Shown one piece after another: positions 43,593 to 52,466 of a DNA stretch of 64,000 bases (positions are counted from its first letter, which is position 1; each line of letters starts with the position of its first letter). The notes beneath the pieces are model-generated. The model was not told the DNA's origin. It saw only the letters and a program-made list of their open reading frames with translations, and made no database searches. Where the stretch lies: positions 1-64,000 of the forward strand of contig JANNFI010000064.1 in assembly GCA_031379665.1 (NCBI GenBank). Reading direction: 5' to 3'. Both the position numbers and the translations under genes were made by a program. The stretch is from SZUA-254 sp031379665. GTDB lineage: Bacteria; Bacteroidota; Ignavibacteria; UBA10030; SZUA-254.

Positions 43593-44237
43593 GGGGCGGG
43601 CGGACGGGCAGAGTCGGCTGACAGCGCAGGAGCCGCAGAGCGGCTTCCTCGCCCTGCAGACGTTCCTGCCGTGGAGGATGAGCAGGTGCGGGACCAGGAT
43701 CCAGTCCCGTCGGGGAACGATCCCCATCAGGTCGAGTTCGATTTTCTCCGGCGTCGACGAGTGCGAAAGTTTCATCAGGCCAGAGAGCCGTTTCACGTGG
43801 GTGTCCACGACGACACCCTCCGCCATTCCGAAAGCGCTCCCCAACACGACGTTCGCCGTTTTCCTTCCGACCCCGGGGAGCCTCACCAGCTCTTCCATCG
43901 TCCGGGGCACCTCCCCTGCGTGGCGCTGTTCGATCTCACGACAACAGTTGATGATGTTGTTCGACTTCGCCCTGTAAAACCCGGTCGACCTGACGATCGA
44001 CTCGAGCTCGGCCAGGTCAGCCCCGGCGAAGTCGCTCGCCGTCGCGTACCGACGGAAGAGCCCGGGAGTCACCTTGTTCACGCGCACGTCGGTGCACTGG
44101 GCCGAGAGGATCGTCGCCACCAGTAACTGGAGCGGGTTTTTATGGATGAGCGCCGTCTGTGCCTCAGGGTAGCAGGTCCGGAGCCGGGAAACAATTTTCC
44201 GTGCCCGTGCGAGTGTTTCCTTTTGTGATTCCCTCAT
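43578..44237 (-). CDS. nth: Endonuclease III
   Basis: A 219-residue DNA glycosylase/AP lyase that removes oxidised pyrimidines. Helix-hairpin-helix LPGVGRKTANVVLGSAFG contains the catalytic Lys, VVDTHVKRLS the catalytic Asp, and the [4Fe-4S] motif is C-x6-C-x2-C-x5-C (CRARKPLCGSCAVSRLC). ATG 44237 overlaps the polX stop (ATGA), with GGGGA upstream. The longer in-frame extension lies inside polX and is unlikely. Last gene of the dus-polX-nth group. Confidence 0.96.
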   Translation of the reverse strand: MRESQKETLARARKIVSRLRTCYPEAQTALIHKNPLQLLVATILSAQCTDVRVNKVTPGLFRRYATASDFAGADLAELESIVRSTGFYRAKSNNIINCCREIEQRHAGEVPRTMEELVRLPGVGRKTANVVLGSAFGMAEGVVVDTHVKRLSGLMKLSHSSTPEKIELDLMGIVPRRDWILVPHLLILHGRNVCRARKPLCGSCAVSRLCPSARPSTLL

Positions 44238-45979
44238 CTTTTCCCCAATATGCGCGCTACTTCGGCCGTCGGACGGGTGTTCAGGACGTCTCCCGGTGCG
44301 AGCCATCCCTTCCTTGCGACGTTGATCCCGAACGCCACGTCCCCGAGGCCGGTCGTGGAATGCGCGTCCGGATTGATCGCGATCAACACCCCTTTTTCCT
44401 TCGCATACCGACAGAACGTCCAGTCCAGGTCGAGGCGGCGCGGATTGGCGTTGATCTCTATTATCTTTCCGTGATCAGACGCGGCATCGATGACTTCCCG
44501 CAGGTTGAGGGGGTATCCTTCCCGTTCGAGCAGCAGCCTGCCCGTGGGATGGCCGAGCATGGTCACGTGAGGGTTCCTCAGAGCCCGGATGACCCGGGCC
44601 GTCGCCTCCTTTTCAGTCATTTTGAACCGGCTGTGGATTGACGCGACGACGTAATCGAACCGTTCGAGGACCCTTTCGCTCCAGTCGAGCGACCCGTCGC
44701 TGAGGATGTCCACCTCCGTGCCGGAGAAGACCCTGAACCCCCTGAGGCGGCCGTTCAGGGAACTGATCTCATCGAGTTGCCGCATCACGTCCTTCTCCTT
44801 CAGGCCGCCGGCATAAACCGCCGCCTTGCTGTGGTCGGCGATACCCAGGTATTTCCACTTTAGGTCAATGGCCGCATCCACCATCTCTTGAAGGGTGTTA
44901 CGTCCGTCGCTGTATGTGGTATGACAGTGAAAAGTTCCCTGAATGTCCGAGATCGAAACGAGCTCCGGTAGTTCGTCCCGAAGTGCGCTCTCGATCTCGC
45001 CCGAGGCCTCGCGTAATTCGGGTGGGATATGGGCCAGGCCGAGCGCCCCGTAGACCTCCGCCTCGTCCCGGCAGGAGGGTGGCGATTTTCGTTGCGATTT
45101 CCGGGCCTTGCCCGGCGTGGGCGAGAACCCGTATTCGTTCATCGTCCAGCCGAGTTCGACCGCCCGGCGCCGAAGTTCCACGTTATGCTCCTTGCTCCCG
45201 GTGAAATACTGCAGGGCGAAGGGATATTCCTGCACTTCCACCACCCGGAGGTCGCACTGGATGCCCGACCGGAGCAGAACGCTCGCTTTCGTGGGACCGG
45301 ATGCGAGGATCGAGGCGACATCAGGATGCGCAACGAACCGGCTGATGATCCCGGCGGCCTTTTTCGCCGTTGCCCCCGCCAGAACGTCGACGTCTCCGAT
45401 GACTTCTTTCTTCCTCCTCAGGCTCCCGGCGACATCGCACGACTTCACGCCGGGGAGCGACGAAACGTACGCCACCATCGCCGCGGCCACGGCCACCGCC
45501 GCCGGGTAGAGGTACTTGCCGCTGCTCTTCTCGAGCAGGGCGAGGCCGGCGAGGATGTTCTCCGCGCTCTTCTTCCCGAAGCCATCCAGTGAGGCAAGCA
45601 TTCCGGCTTCCGCAGCTTCCTTCAGGCGTACGGGGGAGTCGATGCCGAGCCGGTCGTGCAGGGCTTTGACCTTTTTCGGCCCGAGTCCCTGGATCTTGAG
45701 AAGATCGAGGAGGCCGGACGGCACGGACTTCCGGAGCCGTTCATGCTCGTCCGAGGTACCGTTGATGGCGAGGTCGGCCACGATCGGCGCGAGGCCCTTT
45801 CCGATGCCAGGGATCCCGGTAAGGGTGCCGGCGACCGCGGCGGCGCGGATGTCGGCGGACGAACCGCCGAGGACGCGGGCCGCGTTATGGAAGGCCCTGC
45901 ATTTGAACGGATTTTCACCGACGAGTTCGAGGATGGTGCCCATTTCCACGAGGATGTCGGCGATTTCCCTGTTGGTCAT
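44234..45979 (-). CDS. polX: Bacterial DNA polymerase X with PHP domain
   Basis: A 581-residue PolX, which fills short gaps in base-excision repair. The N-terminal 8-kDa-like and helix-hairpin-helix domains contain FKCRAFHNAARVL and IPGIGKGLAPIV. The Pol beta-like core has SLRRKKEVIGDVDVL with two metal-binding Asp and a third in IQCDLRVV. The C-terminal PHP phosphoesterase domain (from ~residue 330) has FHCHTTYSDG, GIADHSK, GHPTGRLL and NPDAHS, the metal ligands of a 3'-5' exonuclease or AP endonuclease. ATG 45979 gives the usual length. Longer frames upstream overlap dus. It is encoded between dus and nth, another repair enzyme. Confidence 0.94.
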   Translation of the reverse strand: MTNREIADILVEMGTILELVGENPFKCRAFHNAARVLGGSSADIRAAAVAGTLTGIPGIGKGLAPIVADLAINGTSDEHERLRKSVPSGLLDLLKIQGLGPKKVKALHDRLGIDSPVRLKEAAEAGMLASLDGFGKKSAENILAGLALLEKSSGKYLYPAAVAVAAAMVAYVSSLPGVKSCDVAGSLRRKKEVIGDVDVLAGATAKKAAGIISRFVAHPDVASILASGPTKASVLLRSGIQCDLRVVEVQEYPFALQYFTGSKEHNVELRRRAVELGWTMNEYGFSPTPGKARKSQRKSPPSCRDEAEVYGALGLAHIPPELREASGEIESALRDELPELVSISDIQGTFHCHTTYSDGRNTLQEMVDAAIDLKWKYLGIADHSKAAVYAGGLKEKDVMRQLDEISSLNGRLRGFRVFSGTEVDILSDGSLDWSERVLERFDYVVASIHSRFKMTEKEATARVIRALRNPHVTMLGHPTGRLLLEREGYPLNLREVIDAASDHGKIIEINANPRRLDLDWTFCRYAKEKGVLIAINPDAHSTTGLGDVAFGINVARKGWLAPGDVLNTRPTAEVARILGKR

Positions 45980-46005
45980 CTCCCCGAAGTCAGGCGGTGA
46001 GTCGA

Positions 46006-47052
46006 TCAGGTGTCGAGGGAGTGCAACGGGGCGGGCGAGGTTTCGTCCGGTTCGTGCAAACGGACCGACCCATCCGGCCTGGTCTCGATACCCGGGTTGA
46101 GATCGAGCCGACGGATGTAATCCACCAGAGGCGCATATTCGGTGAACCGCATCAGTTCCTGCCGCACCTTCGCGATCCACGGGAGGCCCCTCAGGTAGCC
46201 GCTGTAATGTTTCCTGAACTCGGTCACCCCGGACCGTTCGCCCTTATGGATGACGGAGAGCTCCAGATGTTGGAGAAGGAGCTCGATCCGTTCCGCGAAC
46301 GTGGGAGGGGGGAGGAGGGCGCCCGTGGAGAGGTATGCCTTGATCTCCCTGAAGATCCAGGGATTGTTGACGGCGCCCCTGGCCACCATCACGCCGTCGC
46401 ACCCGGTGGTGTCGAAAACTTTTTTTGCGATCTCGGGGGTATCGATGCCGCCGTTCACGACGACGGGGATCGAAACGGCCTGTCGGACAGCCGGAATGTG
46501 GCTGTAATCGGGTTCCCCGGAATGCCCCTGGGCGCGAGTCCTGCAATGGATGGTGATAGCCTTAGCTCCGGCGTCCTCGACCATTCTCGCGACATCGGCG
46601 ATGATAATCGAACTATCATCCCACCCGAGACGGGTCTTCACCGTGACCGGCCGGTCGGTCGAGCGCACCACGGATTCGATGATCCGGCGCATTTTCGGGA
46701 GGTCCCGGAGGAGGCCCGCCCCGGCGCCGTGCCCTGCGACGTTCTTCACCCAGCAGCCACAATTGATGTCGATGAGGTCGGGTGCCAGGGCTGAGGCGAT
46801 CTTCGCCGCGCCTTCCATCGAGAGATCGGTCCCGCCATAAATTTGGATCCCGAACGGACGTTCCTCCTCGAGGAACCGCATCTTGGAGTGCGTTTTCCCA
46901 GATTGGCGCACCAATCCCTCCGAATTGACGAACTCGGTAAACATCAGGTCGGCCCCCAGCCGCTTGCAGATAAGGCGGAAGGGGATGTCCGTGACGTCCT
47001 CCATTGGGGCGAGAATGATAGCGTTCTGTATCTGGATGGTACCGATTTGCAT
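46006..47052 (-). CDS. dusB: tRNA-dihydrouridine synthase
   Basis: A 348-residue FMN enzyme that reduces uridines in tRNA to dihydrouridine. Conserved parts: ILAPMEDVTDIPFR, the catalytic Cys region INCGCWVKNV (usually NCGCPxxxV, so Trp replaces Pro), and VKTRLGWDD, then ITIHCRTRAQG and VVNGGIDTPE. ATG 47052 is the start. First gene of the dus-polX-nth group. The subfamily (DusB-like) is a judgement from overall similarity. Confidence 0.92.
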   Translation of the reverse strand: MQIGTIQIQNAIILAPMEDVTDIPFRLICKRLGADLMFTEFVNSEGLVRQSGKTHSKMRFLEEERPFGIQIYGGTDLSMEGAAKIASALAPDLIDINCGCWVKNVAGHGAGAGLLRDLPKMRRIIESVVRSTDRPVTVKTRLGWDDSSIIIADVARMVEDAGAKAITIHCRTRAQGHSGEPDYSHIPAVRQAVSIPVVVNGGIDTPEIAKKVFDTTGCDGVMVARGAVNNPWIFREIKAYLSTGALLPPPTFAERIELLLQHLELSVIHKGERSGVTEFRKHYSGYLRGLPWIAKVRQELMRFTEYAPLVDYIRRLDLNPGIETRPDGSVRLHEPDETSPAPLHSLDT

Positions 47053-47114
47053 AGATTTTGAATGGATTTTGTATCGATGCGTACAATAAACTATTGAAAA
47101 CCCCTCACGAATGC

Positions 47115-47150
47115 AAACAAAAGGGCCCGGAACGAATGTCCCGGGCCCTT
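47115..47150 (-). terminator. Intrinsic terminator after the T9SS-exported protein
   Basis: On the minus strand AAGGGCCCGG and CCGGGCCCTT form a 10-bp stem with a 10-nt loop, followed by TTTTGTTT. It lies 30 bases after the stop of the 47180-50260 gene. Confidence 0.92.
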
Positions 47151-47179
47151 GTGAAGAAGGTGTATCGATCCCGCCGGAA

Positions 47180-50100
47180 TCACTTCATCAACAGGACCTT
47201 CTGTGAGGCTGCGAATTCCCCCGCCTTCATCCGGATGACGTACATACCGGTGGGGACGCTCATCCCGTTACCGTCGCGACCGTCCCACTCGAGCGTGAGC
47301 GAACCGGCGGCCCGGACCCCGCTCGTCAACGTCGAAACGAGGCGCCCGAGGATGTCGTAGACGGCGACGTTGACGTCGGACGTGACCGGTATGTCGACCT
47401 GCACGTGCGTCACCGGGTTGAACGGGTTCGGATAATTCCGACCGAGGGCAAATGTCCCGGGCAGGGTGGAGGCATCCCCGGATATCGTCAGCGTCAGGCC
47501 GGCCCCAGAGGCGGCGTCCCTGATCGTCATCGAACCCGTACCGTCGATCAGGCGCCCGGAACCGGCGGTGCCGGTGCCGATGGACAGTTTCCGGCCGTCG
47601 GCGGGAAGGTTGACAATTTCCCAACTCACGGCGAGCGGGTAGGCCGCGCCCTGGATGTTGATGGGATTGTTGAGTGTGGCGTTCCCGTCGGCCTCGCCCC
47701 AGGTTTCAAGTGACCGCTGTGAGCTGAACCTGACATCGAAGGCCCCGGCCGGGGGAACGGGCGGAAGCTCGAAGAATTCCGGCTCCCTGCCGACCGACGA
47801 CCGCTCGGCGACGTAGAGCGTCCGGGAGTGGCCTGCCGCGTCTTTCACGCTGATGCGGTTCATCGACAGCAGGTCGAAGGGTGCCGCGACCTCCTTCGGG
47901 GCCGCAGCCGAATTCGCGGTCAGGTCGAGTGTGCCTGCACCGTTTACCTTGACCCAGTATCCGTGTCCGGGTTGGATCGAGGGGGCGACGTAATACCCCG
48001 ACGAGCCGTATCCGTAGAAGGGCGATACGATACTCGTCCCGGTCGGGACGATATCCGCGCTGCCGACATACCCCGACGGTCCACCGATCAGGTTCCACTT
48101 GTCCTGGACCGTCGCGACCACCGCCGTGTCGAAGGTGGCGGGGGATGCGCCGGCGGCACCCGCGTCGTTGAATTTCACCCAGTAACCCTTGCCCTTGACG
48201 AGCGGGTCTGCCGATACGTAGCCGGCGGCGTACTCGTAGGCGGGAGAGACAGCCGTCGGGAAGAGCGCCGCCTTTCCGTAATCCGCGTCGTTGGGCGTCG
48301 CGGAGACCGCGAGGATGTTCCAGCCGTCGAGCGTGACGGTCGCAATGTTGGGATTGAGCCTGACGCACCAGTTGTCGCGCGGTTTCGTCTCATACGGGTA
48401 GGTGTTTCGGTTCACGAAGATCCATCCCGGGACCGGCCCTGAGTTCTCGTTGGAATCCGCCTGCATCCCGACGAGGGCCAGCGAGTCGAGGCCGGTCGTA
48501 CCGACGCTCTCGTACTGGTATTCGATGCTGCCGTCGCAGCGGTTCAGGACAACACGAAAGGTCGTGATGTCTTGCGTCGATCCTTCGGTGACGAATGCCC
48601 CGATCGAATCCCACTGCACGATGAACTGGCAGGGGTTCGCGTTGTTGCCGTAGAGGATCCGTCCGTAGGTCGCAGCCGTGTCGCCGATGATGAAATCAGC
48701 CCAGAAGGGCGCGATGAACATCCCCGGCATGTTGCCGGCATCGGCGGTGTCGCTCCTGCCCGATTTCTGCGCGTCGGGGAAGTCCCAAAACGTCGTCGCA
48801 AAGCCGTTGGCGTTCACGTCGAGCGTGTCGGTTGGGGATTTACTCAGGGCGATGGCGCCGTTCACGCCCACCCAGGCGTAACGAAAGGTATCGGCGAACA
48901 CGGTGAAGTTCGTGCCCATATCGAATGGGCCGGCCGTTCCGTCGTCCTTCGGGGCCGTTCCGGATCCGGAATACGGCGGCACGAAAAACGCCGACGTGTC
49001 GATCGATGTTCCTGACGCCGAGATGTCATCGATCGAGCAGACCCCGCCGGTGTCGGCGGTGTACCACTCGGTCGCGAGGGAGACGATTCTGTAAGTGTTC
49101 GGAGCGGTGGAGTCGGTGAAACCGTTGGAATCGGCCGCGACGTACTTATACGTGACCACGTCACCGACGGCCCCACCGGGGATCGAACCTTCCCAAATGT
49201 CGGTGCCGAGGTATGTCATCGGAAGGTCGCCCTGGACCACATTGTTGAGGGAATAGCGGATCCTCGCGTCCTCAACCCCGGCCAGGAGTGCATCCTCCGG
49301 ATTGCAATCCACGATCGTGGCCTGGAGGGGCTGCGGCGCGGTCGACAGCGTATTCTCGACGTCGGTAAAGTCGCTGAACGTTGGCGGGATGTTGGTCGTG
49401 ACGGTCATCGAGTACCAGAAGAGGATGTTGAAATCACCCCTCGCAACCCACCCCGGGCACGTGAAGCCCGGTTGAATCTCGACGATATGTTCGTAGAATT
49501 TCCAGTTATGTGTGGCGAGCGAATCGGTTTCGGCCATGGCAAAGAAACCGGTGGAGACCTCCTCGGCCTGCGGGACGTGGGGTCCATAGACGCGGATGGT
49601 GATGAAGAACGGATCACCGACGGCGATGCTCGGCTCGCCCAGGACGCCGAGGTTGTATGAGTTTATAGCGTTCGCCTGTACGACGGCGGGGACCCCGCCA
49701 AAACCCCAGATTTCCTCGCCCATAGGTGTGAAAGAGGGAGTCGCCCCTGGAACGGTGGAAAACCAGGTCGTATCGGTGGCATCCTCCGGAAATGCTGCGA
49801 CCCCATTGTCGAGGTCGTTGGTGTTGATGAAATATCCCCAGCATTGCCGCCCTGGTTTCGGGTATCCGTTATATCCCGGGCCGCTCCCGGGATAGATGTT
49901 CGATTCGAAGAGGCGGAGTGTAACCGTGGAATCAAGCGATCCGACGCCCGAGGCCCACCAGAAGATGGAATCGATGGTTCCGCTTGCGGGGGCGATGTAC
50001 CACATCGCCATGATGTCCTGGTGGAAGCCGATATGGTTGGTGGTGGGGTTCGGGTTCTGCGCGGCCGTGAAGCCGAATGTGGCCTTGTCGGTGCAGACCA

Positions 50101-50260
50101 TCGTCGACGAGCTTTGCTTCTGCATCGACCGCTTGAGAATATCCGCCGCACCCTCGTTTTTTCCGATCGGGATGGCGTCGCCGTACGGGGAAACAAGCAC
50201 CCGTTTCTGGGCGAACGACGTCGCCGCGAAGAGCATCAATATCAGAACCAACTTTTTCAT
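47180..50260 (-). CDS. Large secreted protein with type A T9SS sorting domain
   Basis: A 1026-residue exported protein: a signal peptide ending TSFAQ, a beta-rich body with no catalytic motif that I recognise, and a C-terminal sorting domain of the standard type (GRNYPNPFNPVTHVQVDIP, then VAVYDILGRLVSTL, then PTGMYVIRMKAG, ending QKVLLMK). AAAGGGTC lies a few bases before ATG 50260. It has its own promoter (50310-50338) and terminator and is not part of the aromatic operon upstream. The body holds Ig-like stretches and may be an adhesin or a cell-surface structural protein. Specific role unknown. Confidence 0.85.
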   Translation of the reverse strand: MKKLVLILMLFAATSFAQKRVLVSPYGDAIPIGKNEGAADILKRSMQKQSSSTMVCTDKATFGFTAAQNPNPTTNHIGFHQDIMAMWYIAPASGTIDSIFWWASGVGSLDSTVTLRLFESNIYPGSGPGYNGYPKPGRQCWGYFINTNDLDNGVAAFPEDATDTTWFSTVPGATPSFTPMGEEIWGFGGVPAVVQANAINSYNLGVLGEPSIAVGDPFFITIRVYGPHVPQAEEVSTGFFAMAETDSLATHNWKFYEHIVEIQPGFTCPGWVARGDFNILFWYSMTVTTNIPPTFSDFTDVENTLSTAPQPLQATIVDCNPEDALLAGVEDARIRYSLNNVVQGDLPMTYLGTDIWEGSIPGGAVGDVVTYKYVAADSNGFTDSTAPNTYRIVSLATEWYTADTGGVCSIDDISASGTSIDTSAFFVPPYSGSGTAPKDDGTAGPFDMGTNFTVFADTFRYAWVGVNGAIALSKSPTDTLDVNANGFATTFWDFPDAQKSGRSDTADAGNMPGMFIAPFWADFIIGDTAATYGRILYGNNANPCQFIVQWDSIGAFVTEGSTQDITTFRVVLNRCDGSIEYQYESVGTTGLDSLALVGMQADSNENSGPVPGWIFVNRNTYPYETKPRDNWCVRLNPNIATVTLDGWNILAVSATPNDADYGKAALFPTAVSPAYEYAAGYVSADPLVKGKGYWVKFNDAGAAGASPATFDTAVVATVQDKWNLIGGPSGYVGSADIVPTGTSIVSPFYGYGSSGYYVAPSIQPGHGYWVKVNGAGTLDLTANSAAAPKEVAAPFDLLSMNRISVKDAAGHSRTLYVAERSSVGREPEFFELPPVPPAGAFDVRFSSQRSLETWGEADGNATLNNPINIQGAAYPLAVSWEIVNLPADGRKLSIGTGTAGSGRLIDGTGSMTIRDAASGAGLTLTISGDASTLPGTFALGRNYPNPFNPVTHVQVDIPVTSDVNVAVYDILGRLVSTLTSGVRAAGSLTLEWDGRDGNGMSVPTGMYVIRMKAGEFAASQKVLLMK

Positions 50261-50309
50261 GTTGACCCTTTCGTGTATAGTGGGGACGGGGAGGACAGCT
50301 AGTCACCCC

Positions 50310-50338
50310 ATTATCGCTTTTTTCAGAGACATAATCAA
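50310..50338 (-). promoter_or_regulatory. Sigma70 promoter for the T9SS-exported protein
   Basis: On the minus strand TTGATT (50333-50338), 17 nt, GATAAT (50310-50315), about 50 bases before ATG 50260. It separates this gene from tyrA, which ends at 50400. Confidence 0.72.
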
Positions 50339-50399
50339 TGTTCGGTTTGATTTGCATCGGCGATCAGGCCAACCCCGAGTCAGGCCCCGGTTTTACCGA

Positions 50400-51125
50400 T
50401 TAACGGTTGACCGGGAATTCGATCCGGGCCCGGACTTTTTTCACGATTTTTCGCGTATGAGGGATGTATCGAAAGATATCCCTGAGAATATCTGGCCGGT
50501 CGCTCGCAGCCCTGGACATTAGTAACCTGATAGCGCTGAAGGATGGGGACTCGAAAAGAACGGGTTTCCCCAGGCCAGACGCGATGGCGACCCTGCCAAT
50601 CCATTGTGTGATGAAAAGCGTCGAAGCTATAGTCGTATCGTGTGTTATGGCGTTCGTTTCAATAATTTTCAAGCCAAGTGCTTTCAGCGTGACGAGTACC
50701 CGGCGATGGCACGCATCGGACGTCCGGCCGCGACAGACGACGACGGTATGCCCCTTGTGGGATTTCTTCGTGCTGTCAGGCCCGAACAACGGGTGGAGGC
50801 CGGTGAATGAGACCGATGAGGGCAGGTTCGATTTCATCCACCGAAGAGGCTTTTCCTTCACGGCGGAAAGATCAGCGACAAATGCCCCCGGAGCGATCCT
50901 GCTTCCATGGCTGCGCAGAAAACCCTCCAAACGGTGGACCGGCAGTGCCAGGAGGACGATGGAGTACCTCGGGATCTCAGCTGTTCCCGCACGACGGATT
51001 CCGCGTCCGAAAGTGATCGTACGCCGAACATCAAGAGCGTGCACCTCGAACCGGCGGCTCAGGATGGCCGCGGCGAGACGGCCAAACCTCCCATATCCCA
51101 CGACCAGGATGGGGGTTCGTTTCAT
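50400..51125 (-). CDS. tyrA: Prephenate dehydrogenase family protein
   Basis: A 241-residue NAD(P)-dependent TyrA that oxidatively decarboxylates prephenate to 4-hydroxyphenylpyruvate. Dinucleotide site VVGYGRFGRLAA. Family motif GLHPLFGPDS. Conserved His in TNAITHDTTIAS. It is at the short end for TyrA and has no ACT or mutase domain of its own. ATG 51125 overlaps the aroC stop by ATGA. The mutase needed to make its substrate is fused to that neighbour. Last gene of the aromatic operon. Confidence 0.88.
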   Translation of the reverse strand: MKRTPILVVGYGRFGRLAAAILSRRFEVHALDVRRTITFGRGIRRAGTAEIPRYSIVLLALPVHRLEGFLRSHGSRIAPGAFVADLSAVKEKPLRWMKSNLPSSVSFTGLHPLFGPDSTKKSHKGHTVVVCRGRTSDACHRRVLVTLKALGLKIIETNAITHDTTIASTLFITQWIGRVAIASGLGKPVLFESPSFSAIRLLMSRAASDRPDILRDIFRYIPHTRKIVKKVRARIEFPVNR

Positions 51126-52456
51126 CGCTTCTGGATCCCTTTCGCGTGACGGAAGATCTCGGCGTAGACGCTCCGGACCAGGCGTTCGTCCAGAATTGTG
51201 CCGTCGGAAAGATCGAGGAGGCGGGAGAGAATGGCATTTTCACGTGGTCGGTCGTCGATGGTCGTCCCGGCCCGTTTTTTCATCGTCCCGACAAGCTTGA
51301 CCAGTGATTGCCGCTCGTTCAACAACATCAGAAGGGCGTCGTCCACCAGGTCGATCTCCCGCCGGAGGCCGGGGAGGGAGATTGAGGGGCGAACCAGAAG
51401 CTGCCGGAGAAGGTGGTCCGCGATGACAACGGCGATCATCGATTCGACGACGGGGACCACCCTGGGACAGATGCAGGGGTCGTGCCGTCCGGTCATCGAT
51501 ATCTCCGCGCTTCGTCCCCGCAGGTCCACGGTGCGCTGTATCCTCCTGATCGAGGAGGGGGGTTTGACCGCCACCCTCAGGACGATCTCCTCCCCGTTGG
51601 ATATTCCGCCGAGTATGCCGCCCGAATGGTTGGTGCGCGTGTGAATCCTGTCGTCGCGGCGTGAGGTGAAGAGCTCGTCGTTATGCTCGCTCCCTTTCAT
51701 CCTCGCCGCGCCGAATCCGGAGCCTATTTCCACGCCCTTCACCGCCGGTATCGACATCAGCGCGCGGGCGAGTTCGGCTTCGAGCTTGTCGAAGACGGGA
51801 TCCCCGAGGCCCGGCGGGCATCCCCTCACGATCGCCTCGACGATTCCGCCAGCCGAATCGCCCTCGTTCCGGAGGCGGTTGATTTTCTTTTCCATCGCGG
51901 CCGCCGCGACCGGGTCGGGGCACCGCATCGGATTCTTCTCGATCTCGGACCGGACGAGGCGCCTGGCCCGGATCCCGGCGGCTTCCAGCGTATAGGCGAA
52001 GATGTCGATCCCCCTTCCCGCCAACATTCCCTTGGCGAGAGCGCCGGCGGCCACCCGCCCCGCGGTCTCTCTACCGGACGAGCGGCCACCCCCGCGGTAA
52101 TCGTGAATGCCGTACTTCGCGAGGTAGGTGAAACCCGCATGACCGGGCCTGAACAGGTTTCGCACTGATCGGTACGCCCCGGAATCCTGGTCGACGTTTC
52201 TGATCAGGAGGCAGATTGGCGTCCCGAGGGTCTTTCCGCCGAAGACGCCGCTCAGGATTTCTACTTTGTCAGTCTCCTTCCTCGGGGAGGTGATCGAGCT
52301 TTGCCCGGGGCGTCTCCGGTCGAGCTCGCGTTGGATCGTGGGTTCCGAGATTTTCATGTTCGGGCGGACCCCGTCGATCACCACCCCTACGGCGCGGCCG
52401 TGGCTCTCACCAAAAGTCGTGATCCGAAACAACGATCCGAGCGTGTTTCCTGCCAT
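51122..52456 (-). CDS. aroC: Bifunctional chorismate synthase / chorismate mutase fusion
   Basis: A 444-residue protein. Residues 1 to ~355 are a full chorismate synthase, which needs reduced FMN and converts EPSP to chorismate (TFGESHGRAVGVVIDG, RPGHAGFTYLAKYGIHDYRGGGRSS, SGGILGGISNG, TGRHDPCICPR). Residues ~360-444 match an AroQ-type chorismate mutase: LRREIDLVDDALLMLLNERQ, then LVGTMKKRAG and DRPRENAIL. The key Arg, Arg, Lys, Asp and Glu positions of AroQ enzymes are kept. The mutase would turn the synthase product into prephenate for TyrA, encoded next with an ATGA overlap. AroQ is usually fused to DAHP synthase, TyrA or PheA. I know of no common AroC fusion. Confidence 0.93.
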   Translation of the reverse strand: MAGNTLGSLFRITTFGESHGRAVGVVIDGVRPNMKISEPTIQRELDRRRPGQSSITSPRKETDKVEILSGVFGGKTLGTPICLLIRNVDQDSGAYRSVRNLFRPGHAGFTYLAKYGIHDYRGGGRSSGRETAGRVAAGALAKGMLAGRGIDIFAYTLEAAGIRARRLVRSEIEKNPMRCPDPVAAAAMEKKINRLRNEGDSAGGIVEAIVRGCPPGLGDPVFDKLEAELARALMSIPAVKGVEIGSGFGAARMKGSEHNDELFTSRRDDRIHTRTNHSGGILGGISNGEEIVLRVAVKPPSSIRRIQRTVDLRGRSAEISMTGRHDPCICPRVVPVVESMIAVVIADHLLRQLLVRPSISLPGLRREIDLVDDALLMLLNERQSLVKLVGTMKKRAGTTIDDRPRENAILSRLLDLSDGTILDERLVRSVYAEIFRHAKGIQKR

Positions 52457-52466
52457 TGCTAATACC

